Source of the DNA: Gemmatimonadota bacterium | Lineage (GTDB): Bacteria > Gemmatimonadota > Gemmatimonadetes > Longimicrobiales > UBA6960 | Reading direction: 5' to 3' | NCBI GenBank assembly: GCA_019347995.1 | Contig: JAHWKH010000182.1 | Coordinates: 1-5,623, forward strand | Length of the DNA: 5,623 nucleotides | Shown: piece by piece, positions 1 to 5,101 of the stretch | How positions within the stretch are numbered: position 1 is the stretch's first letter | Layout: each line of letters starts with the position of its first letter | Notes under the pieces: generated by a model | What the model saw: only the letters and a program-made list of their open reading frames with translations | Databases searched by the model: none | Told to the model about the DNA's origin: nothing | Translations under genes and position numbers: made by a program

Positions 1-276
1 GAAGGCGAAGAAGCGCGGGTGGTCGATGCTGCCCGCCCGGGGGAGCACGTCGGTGACCGCCCTCTCCAGCACGGTGTCCAGCGGACGGCCTTCCTCCGGA
101 GCGGGCTCCCGCAGAAGGGGCTCCAGCTCCTCCCGGGAGCCGCCGAGCCAGGGCCGATCTCCGGCCAGGCCGGCGGCGCGCTCCACCACCCAGTCCACCA
201 CCTGGTAGCCCAGGCGGCGCATCTCCTCGGGGTCCATGTCCAGCGGCGTGTCCAGCGGGGTCCCTCGACGGGTCAC
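1..276 (-). CDS. PLP-dependent group II amino acid decarboxylase, N-terminal fragment (runs off left edge)
   Basis: The visible 92 residues match the N-terminal arm of the aromatic-L-amino-acid / glutamate-type (group II) decarboxylases. The segment MDPEEMRRLGYQVVDWVVER is the usual opening helix, and the fragment ends in IDHPRFFAF, the conserved His-Pro-x-Phe-Phe stretch near the substrate pocket. Enzymes of this family remove the alpha-carboxyl of an amino acid using pyridoxal phosphate in the cytoplasm. The lysine and pocket residues that would tell the substrate lie outside the window. I chose a GTG start at 276 because GGAGGG lies 8 bases upstream and the residues PLD-x-x-PLDMDPEE read naturally. 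The ATG at 237 is an alternative that would shorten the protein by 13 residues. The gene is divergent from the small gene at 435. Family assignment is fairly secure; substrate is unknown. Confidence 0.85.
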   Translation of the reverse strand, partial: MTRRGTPLDTPLDMDPEEMRRLGYQVVDWVVERAAGLAGDRPWLGGSREELEPLLREPAPEEGRPLDTVLERAVTDVLPRAGSIDHPRFFAF

Positions 277-315
277 GCGGCCTGCCCTCCGTGATCGTCC
301 ATGCGGTCCGCTCCG

Positions 316-344
316 TTGACGCCCCCGGCGCGGGCGTCTAGGGT
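316..344 (+). promoter_or_regulatory. Candidate sigma70-type promoter for the small gene at 435
   Basis: TTGACG (316-321) is followed after 17 bases by TAGGGT (339-344), which keeps the three most conserved -10 positions (T1, A2, T6). Transcription would start near 351 and give a leader of about 85 bases. The spacing and orientation fit, but in DNA this GC-rich a chance match is possible, and the organism's sigma-factor preferences are unknown. Confidence 0.4.
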
Positions 345-351
345 TCTCCGG

Positions 352-368
352 CTCCGCCACGGGCGGAG
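352..368 (+). other. Perfect 7-bp hairpin in the leader of the small gene
   Basis: CTCCGCC (352-358) and GGCGGAG (362-368) form a perfect inverted repeat with a 3-base loop (ACG). It sits about where the predicted transcript begins, so it could be a 5' stabilising stem or a protein-binding site. There is no following T run, so it is not an intrinsic terminator. The rest of the 277-434 spacer shows only GC-rich sequence. Confidence 0.35.
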
Positions 369-434
369 GAGCACCGAACCTGAACGAGGACGGCGGCGCG
401 CGCCACCGGGCGCGGCGGCCGAAGAGGGATTTCG

Positions 435-749
435 ATGGCCACCACGAACGCGCCGCCTGGCGCCACGTTTCGCGTGCTGGACGCCATGGACGCACCACTC
501 CGGGGGCGCATCCTGCGCCTGAGGCTCCACTCGGGGGAGGCGCCTCCCATCAAGGAGCTCAAGGGCTCGCGCATGCGGGCCACCTCGCCCCGGGGCGAGG
601 AGCGGACCCTGCGCGTGGAAGGCTTCGCCGTGTTCGGCGGCAAGACCTCCGACGCGCGCTTCGCCCGCACCGGCCGGGTGGACGTCCACGTGGTGGAGGA
701 GGGGGAGGGGACGCCGGTGGGCATGCGCTGGGAGGTGAGGCCGGCCTGA
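435..749 (+). CDS. Small uncharacterised protein, 104 residues
   Basis: I do not recognise the family. The start is supported by a Shine-Dalgarno-like GAGGG 6-7 bases before the ATG. The protein looks like a compact soluble domain with alternating strand-like segments: TFRVLDAMDAP, GRILRLRLHSGEAP, RTLRVEGFAVFGG, GRVDVHVVEEGEG and GMRWEVRP. It ends in a likely exposed edge strand. It has no cysteine, no signal peptide and no membrane segment, so it is probably cytoplasmic. The strand-rich pattern with VDVHVVEEGEGTPVG suggests a small beta-barrel or ligand-binding fold, but this is only an impression. It has its own candidate promoter, is divergent from the decarboxylase, and converges on the kelch lipoprotein gene. 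That it is a real gene is supported by the ribosome site and by unbroken, well-balanced amino acid use. Confidence 0.7.
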   Translation: MATTNAPPGATFRVLDAMDAPLRGRILRLRLHSGEAPPIKELKGSRMRATSPRGEERTLRVEGFAVFGGKTSDARFARTGRVDVHVVEEGEGTPVGMRWEVRPA

Positions 750-838
750 GGCCCGCTATCTTCTCGGGTCGACGCGCGGCCTCTCCGCGATCCCCGCCGC
801 GGTCGAATCACCGATCCCGGTGCAGACGCGGCTGTCCA

Positions 839-1810
839 TCAGGACGGTGGCGTGTACACGTCGACACGGGCAAGAATGGTTTCCGGGCCTTCCCCGCCCC
901 CGATGATGTAGATGCGACCGTCCACGACGGCGACCATGGCCGAGTGGCGAGCCGAGGAGGCGGGTGGAGCAGCGGCCGAGGTCCAGGTCCCGGATCCGGC
1001 GTCGAGGACCTGATGATCGACGATGGTCCCCAGGCGGACCATGACGTGCAAGCGACGCTCGCCTCCGGCGGCCGCCAGGAGGAAACCCTCGGCGGCCACC
1101 CGGGACACGTCCGTCCAGGCGTCGGTCTCAGCCTCGTAGCGGGTCACGCGCCCCGCCCCGACCGCCCACGCCTCGTCCCCTACGCTCACCAGCGCCTCTC
1201 CCCGCGCTGGCCATGGCGCGATGTACCTCCATTCGGCTGAACCGGCGGCCAGGAACGCGGCGGAGTCGCCCGGAGAAGGCGTGAACGCCGCGCCGAGGCG
1301 CCCGGCGACGACGCCGCCCTGCGTGGCCACCGCGACCGGTGCCATGCTGAGGATGGGCAACGCCGAGTGGGCCCTCCACGCCTCCTCGCCCTCCCACCAC
1401 GCCCACACGGAGCGCCGTGGGCTGACGCCGTCCGCCCGGGCGCTCCCCCCCAGGGCCAGGATCGTGTCCCCGACAACCGCGAGCCCTGGAAAGGCAATCC
1501 CTTCGGGCAGGTCCGGCAGCCGGTCCCAGCGATCGCCGGCGGGGTCGTACCGAAAGGCTCCGGCCGACGTCTCCGCCGCGCCGGAGCGGGTCACGCCTCC
1601 CACCACGTAGACATGCCCACCCATCGTGGCCGCCGCTCCATCCCTCAGGGGAACCGGGAGGGAAGCCGCCGGCGTCCAGGTACCGAGGTCCGGAGGATCC
1701 GGGTCGGGAACCGGGGGATCCGTCGCGCCATCGCTTCCGCCACACGACGACAGGAAGGTCGTGATCGCCACCGCGCCCGCCGCGGCTCGAACACGGAGAT
1801 CGGTCCTCAT
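839..1810 (-). CDS. Kelch-like beta-propeller lipoprotein
   Basis: This is a 323-residue exported protein. A lipoprotein signal (Arg-containing n-region, AAAGAVAITTFLSSC) puts the lipid-carrying cysteine at residue 23. A Gly/Asp/Pro-rich linker follows (24-43). The rest looks like six degenerate kelch blades. Each has a hydrophobic strand, a Gly-Gly or equivalent turn (VYVVGG 67-72, ILALGG 117-122, IYIIGGG 300-306) and a later tryptophan before the next blade (W45, W95, W145, W194, W232, W276). Kelch propellers generally bind proteins or sugars; a few are galactose-oxidase-like enzymes, but no catalytic residues are recognisable here. The open frame extends upstream to 2020. I placed the start at ATG 1810 because GGGAGG lies 6 bases before it and the signal peptide begins there. 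It lies 100 bases downstream of another lipoprotein gene on the same strand, so co-transcription is possible. Confidence 0.85.
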   Translation of the reverse strand: MRTDLRVRAAAGAVAITTFLSSCGGSDGATDPPVPDPDPPDLGTWTPAASLPVPLRDGAAATMGGHVYVVGGVTRSGAAETSAGAFRYDPAGDRWDRLPDLPEGIAFPGLAVVGDTILALGGSARADGVSPRRSVWAWWEGEEAWRAHSALPILSMAPVAVATQGGVVAGRLGAAFTPSPGDSAAFLAAGSAEWRYIAPWPARGEALVSVGDEAWAVGAGRVTRYEAETDAWTDVSRVAAEGFLLAAAGGERRLHVMVRLGTIVDHQVLDAGSGTWTSAAAPPASSARHSAMVAVVDGRIYIIGGGEGPETILARVDVYTPPS

Positions 1811-1910
1811 CGTCCGCCTCCCCTCGCAGGTCCGCGCACCCTCGCTCGGTCGCTGATACGCGAGGCGGAAGGAAGGCGTTACCCCCGGTGCGGAAGCAGC
1901 TCGGCCCCGG

Positions 1911-2642
1911 CTACTCCCCGGGCGTCTCCTCCACCCCCGGCGGCTCCTGGTCGAACGTGTCCCGGAACCACTGCCGGAAGGCCTCCGGCCCCCCCGGATT
2001 CTCCCGCAGCCACGCCTCACGCCGGTCCTCGAACTCGTCGGGTCGTGCCGTGAGGATCAACGCGTCGAGCCAGCCGTTCTCCGCGGAGTACATGAGGTGG
2101 TCCAGCGGGTCGTACGGGCTGGTGGCGAAGACCGCCCGGCCCAGGAGCCAGGTGTCCGCCACGCGCTCGAGGATCGCCTTCTCCACGCCGTAGGTGTCGC
2201 CCACCGGCGCCTCGGGGACGAAGTCCAGCAGCCTCCCCTGACGGTCCATGATGTGCAAGAACGCATAGACCTGGTGGGACGTCAGGGCGTCCGGGTGCGT
2301 CCGTTCGTACTCCACGCGGACGGAGTCGGGCGTGACGATGTGCACCGACTCCCATACGTAGGCGGAGCGGGCCGCGGGCTCGCCGATGATCCAGAAGCTC
2401 GGGTCCTCCTCGATGACCTCGATGGTGGACGTGAGCCAGCGGTGCACCTCCTCCATGCTGTCGGGGTCGGCGTGGAGGCGCTCGCCGGAGTGCACGATGA
2501 TGGGCCGCGGCGCGGGAAGCTCGGCCTGGCCTCCTCCGCACGCTCCGGCGGCGAGCGGCGCGAGGAGCGCGGCCACCGTGGCAGCGGAAGCCGACGGGTG
2601 TCGTCCTGGGCGGCGGAGCCGTGACGTTGCTCGATGGATCAT
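1911..2642 (-). CDS. Putative lipoprotein of unknown function, 243 residues
   Basis: The N-terminus has a basic n-region (MIHRATSRLRRPGRH), a hydrophobic stretch (AATVAALLAPLAAGA) and cysteine 35 followed by three glycines, which reads as a lipoprotein signal. The lipobox (AGAC) is slightly relaxed, so a plain signal peptide is possible. The mature part is acidic and mixed alpha/beta. It has a helix around MEEVHRWLTSTIEVIEED (63-80), a strand-rich middle (WESVHIVTPDSVRVEYE), a possible YAFLHIMDRQGRLLDFVPEA unit (126-145), and a Trp-rich C-terminal helix (EAWLRENPG to RQWFRDTF). No catalytic motif is recognisable. The ATG at 2642 has GGAGG six bases upstream, which decides it over the longer frame to 2693. 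The next gene on the strand is the kelch lipoprotein, so the two may form a small envelope unit. Confidence 0.75.
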   Translation of the reverse strand: MIHRATSRLRRPGRHPSASAATVAALLAPLAAGACGGGQAELPAPRPIIVHSGERLHADPDSMEEVHRWLTSTIEVIEEDPSFWIIGEPAARSAYVWESVHIVTPDSVRVEYERTHPDALTSHQVYAFLHIMDRQGRLLDFVPEAPVGDTYGVEKAILERVADTWLLGRAVFATSPYDPLDHLMYSAENGWLDALILTARPDEFEDRREAWLRENPGGPEAFRQWFRDTFDQEPPGVEETPGE

Positions 2643-2674
2643 GTTCGCCCTCCGGCGTGTCCTACCATGTGGAT

Positions 2675-2693
2675 GTGACATTCTTCTTGACAC
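2675..2693. promoter_or_regulatory. Imperfect palindrome with embedded TTGACA in a divergent spacer
   Basis: GTGACA (2675-2680) and TGACAC (2688-2693) form an inverted repeat with one mismatch pair around a 7-base AT-richer centre (TTCTTCT). A perfect -35 hexamer TTGACA lies at 2687-2692 on the plus strand. The best -10 partner is poor (GGGAAT after 16 bases), so the promoter reading is weak. The site lies between two divergent genes (2642 minus and 2748 plus), where an operator would be expected. It could also be chance. Confidence 0.25.
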
Positions 2694-2747
2694 CCCGGGG
2701 GCCGCGATGGGAATTGGAGCCCGAGGGGACTACTTCCGAAACAGGAT

Positions 2748-3335
2748 ATGACGGCGAAGACCAAGGAACCCCGCGGGGACGACGCACCACGCGAATTTCG
2801 CGCCCCGCGCACGATGACGCCCGATGAGCTCGGGGACAATCTCGCCCGCCTCGTGTGGGAGAGCTTCTCCGACTTCATCGCCGACGGCGACTCCGAGATC
2901 GCCCTGCGCGAGTTCGGCGTGACGCTGGAGGACGGGGCCCCCGACACCCACGCGGTGGAGGAGGCGCTGATCTTCCTGATGTGGGCCCACACCCGGGGCG
3001 TACAGCTCGCGTTCGTCGGGCGCGCGCCCGACGACCTCGTGCGCCGGGGTCTCGACGCCCTCCACCAGGCCGTGTTCGAGGACATGGCCGAGCACGGCAC
3101 TCCCGAGTCCCAGCTTCCCTTGTTCGAGGTGCGGGTGGGCGCCCGCTACGCCGAGTACCACGCCGCCGCCGAGACCTCCGACGAGAGCCTTGGGGAGGCC
3201 GTCATGGTGCACCTCATGGACCGGAGCAACGGCGACGGCCGCCACCCCGGGCTCGCCCGTGCGGTGGCCGATCGGGCCATCGCCGTGACCGGCCCCCTGC
3301 GGGACTTCCTCGAGGAGGTCGAGCTGGTGGACTGA
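2748..3335 (+). CDS. Uncharacterised acidic helical protein, 195 residues
   Basis: I do not recognise the family. After a charged, probably disordered tail (residues 1-20), the protein looks mostly helical and strongly acidic. Helices appear at PDELGDNLARLVWESFSDFI, THAVEEALIFLMWAHTRGVQ, DDLVRRGLDALHQAVFEDMA and the C-terminal PLRDFLEEVELVD. A segment LPLFEVRVGARYAEYHAAAE precedes a helix containing VMVHLMDRS. There is no cysteine, signal peptide or membrane span, so it is cytoplasmic. The start at 2748 has only a weak AGGA close to the ATG. The ATG at 2814 (MTPDELGDN) is a credible shorter alternative that would remove the disordered tail. It stands alone on the plus strand and its stop is 20 bases from the end of the convergent paa operon. 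A link to that operon is not shown by the arrangement. Confidence 0.75.
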   Translation: MTAKTKEPRGDDAPREFRAPRTMTPDELGDNLARLVWESFSDFIADGDSEIALREFGVTLEDGAPDTHAVEEALIFLMWAHTRGVQLAFVGRAPDDLVRRGLDALHQAVFEDMAEHGTPESQLPLFEVRVGARYAEYHAAAETSDESLGEAVMVHLMDRSNGDGRHPGLARAVADRAIAVTGPLRDFLEEVELVD

Positions 3336-3355
3336 CATCGCGCCGCCGCTCACCG

Positions 3356-3553
3356 TCACCCGTCCCCTGGGACGCCGCGGCGGTCGGCGCCGACACCGGT
3401 GCCCCGCCACTTGAGGATCTCGAAGGGGCTCCGGCAGCGGCGGCACCAGTAGGTGGCGACGGACGCGTGGGAGCCGAACGCGTTCATGAGCTCGGTCTCC
3501 CGCTCTTCGCAGAAGGGGCAGGACGGGGTCGTCGGGAGTCCGGCGCCGGTCAC
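3356..3553 (-). CDS. Stand-alone PaaD-type zinc-ribbon protein (C-terminal half of a split PaaD)
   Basis: This 65-residue protein has two Cys-x-x-Cys knuckles, C12/C15 (CPFC) and C37/C40 (CRRC), framing an FGS turn and a YWC strand, and then SPFEILKW. This matches, position by position, the C-terminal tail of E. coli PaaD as I recall it (CPRC, EFGST, YRCDSCREPFDYFK). It therefore looks like the zinc-beta-ribbon of PaaD encoded as a separate gene. In the family the ribbon is thought to help PaaD mature the epoxygenase or its reductase. Zinc binding is inferred from the four cysteines. The GTG start is 2 bases after the paaC stop, with GGAG five bases before it inside the paaC end, so translation is probably coupled. 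A 15-residue Gly/Arg-rich tail (51-65) follows the ribbon and has no counterpart in the E. coli protein. It is the last gene of the operon. Confidence 0.8.
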   Translation of the reverse strand: MTGAGLPTTPSCPFCEERETELMNAFGSHASVATYWCRRCRSPFEILKWRGTGVGADRRGVPGDG

Positions 3554-3555
3554 GG

Positions 3556-4353
3556 CTACTCCACGAAGAGGGCGCGATTGCGGTCACCCCGGGCGCGCTC
3601 CACGGCGTCGGTGGAGGGCCGGCCGGGTCCGCGGCCGCGGGTCTCGTCCCACCCCGAGCGGTCGGCTTCCACCGCCCCCGGATCCACGTCCGTGTGCGCC
3701 AGCACCGACGCGACGCTCTCCCCGAAGCGCCGCTCCAACGCGTCGGGGGACGCCGTAAGGCCGGCCTCGACGAGCCGGCCGAACGTGGCGTCGTCGGGGG
3801 CGAGCCAGGCCAGCGTGCGGGGCAGCATGGCGGCGATGGCCTCGCCGATGCGCGCCTTCGAGGCGTCGGTGCCCGCCGCGAGACGGCGCACCCAGGCGTG
3901 CCCCAGATCCCGGTGGAACTCCTCCTCCGCGAGCATCTTGGGCACGCGGCCGCGGGCCTGCTCGTAGCGTCCCTCGGCGAAGCCCTCCAGGGCCGTGGCG
4001 AGGGCGCCGTCCACCACGACCATCGCGGCGACCACGTCGGCCCAGTCCCCAAGCTCCTCGTCCAGCACGTCCAGGCTGGCGTAGGCCTCGGGCGGCCGCT
4101 CGTGCTCCACCTCGACGGGGTCGTCGCCGAAATCCTTGAGCATGGCGTAGAGCAGGCGTGCGTGGCCCCACTCGTCCTGCGCCATGGAGGAAGCGGCGAT
4201 GCCCGTCTCGATGGACGGCGCCCCCAGCAGCCAATCGCTGAAGCGGATGCCCAGGAGGCGCTTGGTGTCGGCCAGCGTGAGGATGTGGCGCCGCAGCGCC
4301 TCCCGGACCGGCGCGTCCAGCTCGTCGACGCTCTGCACCGGCTCGCCCGCCAT
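3556..4353 (-). CDS. paaC: 1,2-phenylacetyl-CoA epoxidase subunit PaaC
   Basis: PaaC pairs with the catalytic PaaA in the ring-epoxidising complex, which converts phenylacetyl-CoA to its 1,2-epoxide in the cytoplasm. The 265-residue helical protein is a little longer than E. coli PaaC (about 248). It shows the ferritin-like four-helix layout: LADTKRLLG (28-35), AQDEWGHARLLY (58-69), MVVVDGALATAL (111-122) and AEEEFHRDLGHAWVRRL (142-158). These give candidate metal ligands Asp29, Glu61/His64, Asp115 and Glu144/His147, that is, both ExxH motifs intact. As recalled, the E. coli protein reads LDLLGQAR and EARYH at the two ExxH positions, so the ligands are lost there. The ATG overlaps the paaB stop by one base (TGATG), with GGGGAG just upstream. 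The C-terminal region (226-260) is Arg/Gly/Asp-rich and probably flexible. Family assignment is strong; metal binding is inference. Confidence 0.92.
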   Translation of the reverse strand: MAGEPVQSVDELDAPVREALRRHILTLADTKRLLGIRFSDWLLGAPSIETGIAASSMAQDEWGHARLLYAMLKDFGDDPVEVEHERPPEAYASLDVLDEELGDWADVVAAMVVVDGALATALEGFAEGRYEQARGRVPKMLAEEEFHRDLGHAWVRRLAAGTDASKARIGEAIAAMLPRTLAWLAPDDATFGRLVEAGLTASPDALERRFGESVASVLAHTDVDPGAVEADRSGWDETRGRGPGRPSTDAVERARGDRNRALFVE

Positions 4354-4637
4354 CAGGAGTCTCCCCCGTACGGCTGCCCGGGCGGCACCTCTGGGTCGTC
4401 CGCCTCGGGTCCGGCGCCCACCGCACGCCGCCCCGCAGCGAAGGGGCCGTCGTCCCGGTTCACGGGGATGATGGCGGCGCGGGGCACGACGCACATCTCG
4501 AACCAGTTCTCCTCGTCGTACGTCTTCCAGGCGTAGACGCGCGCCATCTCGTCGTCGAGGGCGTGCAGGTAGCCGATGTGGTGCAGGGGCTCGCCCCGGT
4601 TCTTGCGGGCGAAGACGTCGTAGACGGTCTCGAGCAT
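4353..4637 (-). CDS. paaB: 1,2-phenylacetyl-CoA epoxidase subunit PaaB
   Basis: PaaB is the small bridging subunit that links PaaA-PaaC units of the epoxidase. The 94 residues fit the family: ETVYDVFARKNRGEPLHHIG (3-22) corresponds to the EVFVRGKxGLxHxHVG start of known PaaB proteins. YLHALDDEMARVYAWKTYDE (23-42) matches the LHAxDxxMAxxxARDxY helix, and VVPRAAIIPVNR (50-61) matches the final strand. A Pro/Gly/acidic tail (62-94) without obvious structure follows. The ATG at 4637 was chosen because the family homology begins at once. No good Shine-Dalgarno is visible in the 32-base gap after the upstream gene, so translation may depend on read-through coupling. Its stop overlaps the paaC start by one base. 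Confidence 0.9.
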   Translation of the reverse strand: MLETVYDVFARKNRGEPLHHIGYLHALDDEMARVYAWKTYDEENWFEMCVVPRAAIIPVNRDDGPFAAGRRAVGAGPEADDPEVPPGQPYGGDS

Positions 4638-4669
4638 GAAGAGGGCGTTATCCCGGAGGAGAGGTCGGT

Positions 4670-5101
4670 TCAGGCGGCGCCGACGCCGAGGCGCCGCAGG
4701 CGGCGGCGCCCCTCGTCGCTGATGCGGTCGGTGGTCCACGGTGGATCCCATACCTCGGCGATCTCGACGGCGTCGATCCAGGGCTCCCGGAGGAGGCGGT
4801 CGCGCACGTCCTCCTTGATGAACTCCATGCAGGGGCACGCCGTGGCCGTGTAGGTCAGGGCGACCCGCGCGGTGCCGGCCTCCACCTCGAGGCCGACCAC
4901 CAGGCCCAGGTCCACCACGCTGATGGGGATCTCGGGGTCGAGCACCTCGCGCAGGCATGCGCGCGCGGCCGCCGCAGGGTCCGCCGGGGCCGTGGGCAGC
5001 GGCTCGGACCAGACGTCGCGCCCCCCGCTCTTGTGCGTGGAGACGTGGAGCGGGATGCCGGCGTCGATGCCGCGCAGGGGACGGACGCCGGGCAGCTTCA
5101 C
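4670..5101 (-). CDS. paaD: PaaD-like DUF59/MIP18-family maturation protein lacking the zinc ribbon
   Basis: PaaD-type proteins are thought to assist metal or Fe-S maturation of the epoxidase system. The 143 residues contain the DUF59/MIP18 core (about 46-140). LREVLDPEIPISVVDLGLV (50-68) matches the PDPEIPxxxxxDLG opening. LTYTATACPCMEFI (82-95) carries the conserved Cys89-Pro plus Cys91, and VWDPPWTTDRIS (117-128) matches the xDPxWTTDxxx signature. E. coli PaaD continues after this core into a four-cysteine zinc ribbon. Here the protein stops at GVGAA, and the ribbon is a separate gene after paaC. An N-terminal segment of about 40 residues (including GIDAGIPLHVSTHKSGG) precedes the core and has no known role. 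The start is a GTG overlapping the paaA stop (GTGA), with no clear ribosome site, so it is probably coupled to paaA. The GTG choice is moderately sure. Confidence 0.87.
   Translation of the reverse strand: MKLPGVRPLRGIDAGIPLHVSTHKSGGRDVWSEPLPTAPADPAAAARACLREVLDPEIPISVVDLGLVVGLEVEAGTARVALTYTATACPCMEFIKEDVRDRLLREPWIDAVEIAEVWDPPWTTDRISDEGRRRLRRLGVGAA

Noticed and set aside
273..689. Minus-strand open frame of 138 codons across the divergent spacer and small gene
   Set aside because: It has no start signal, reads as Arg/Gly/Ala-rich shadow sequence, and opposes a plus-strand frame with a ribosome site.
750..838. Convergent spacer examined for a bidirectional terminator
   Set aside because: Only a weak 5-bp stem (CCGCG / CGCGG) is present and there is no T-rich run on either strand.
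1840..1865. Inverted repeat CCTCGC / GCGAGG with a 14-base loop between the two lipoprotein genes
   Set aside because: The stem is short, the loop large, and no T run follows, so it is not a credible terminator and is expected by chance in GC-rich DNA.
1811..2020. Upstream 70-codon extension of the kelch protein frame
   Set aside because: The extension is Arg/Ser/Gly-rich, overlaps the neighbouring lipoprotein gene, and would bury the signal peptide; a strong ribosome site precedes the ATG at 1810.
2855..3967. Long plus-strand open frame of 370 codons
   Set aside because: Its product is an Arg/Gly/Pro-rich string with no fold-like pattern, and it is a shifted-frame shadow of the 2748-3335 gene and antisense to paaC.
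2730..4052. Long minus-strand open frame of 440 codons overlapping paaC and the plus-strand gene
   Set aside because: It is antisense or out of frame to genes with clear family matches, its translation is Arg/Pro/Ser-rich, and it exists only because stop codons are rare in such GC-rich DNA.
3694..4536. Plus-strand open frame of 280 codons antisense to paaC/paaB
   Set aside because: paaC and paaB on the opposite strand match known families residue by residue; this frame is their complement.
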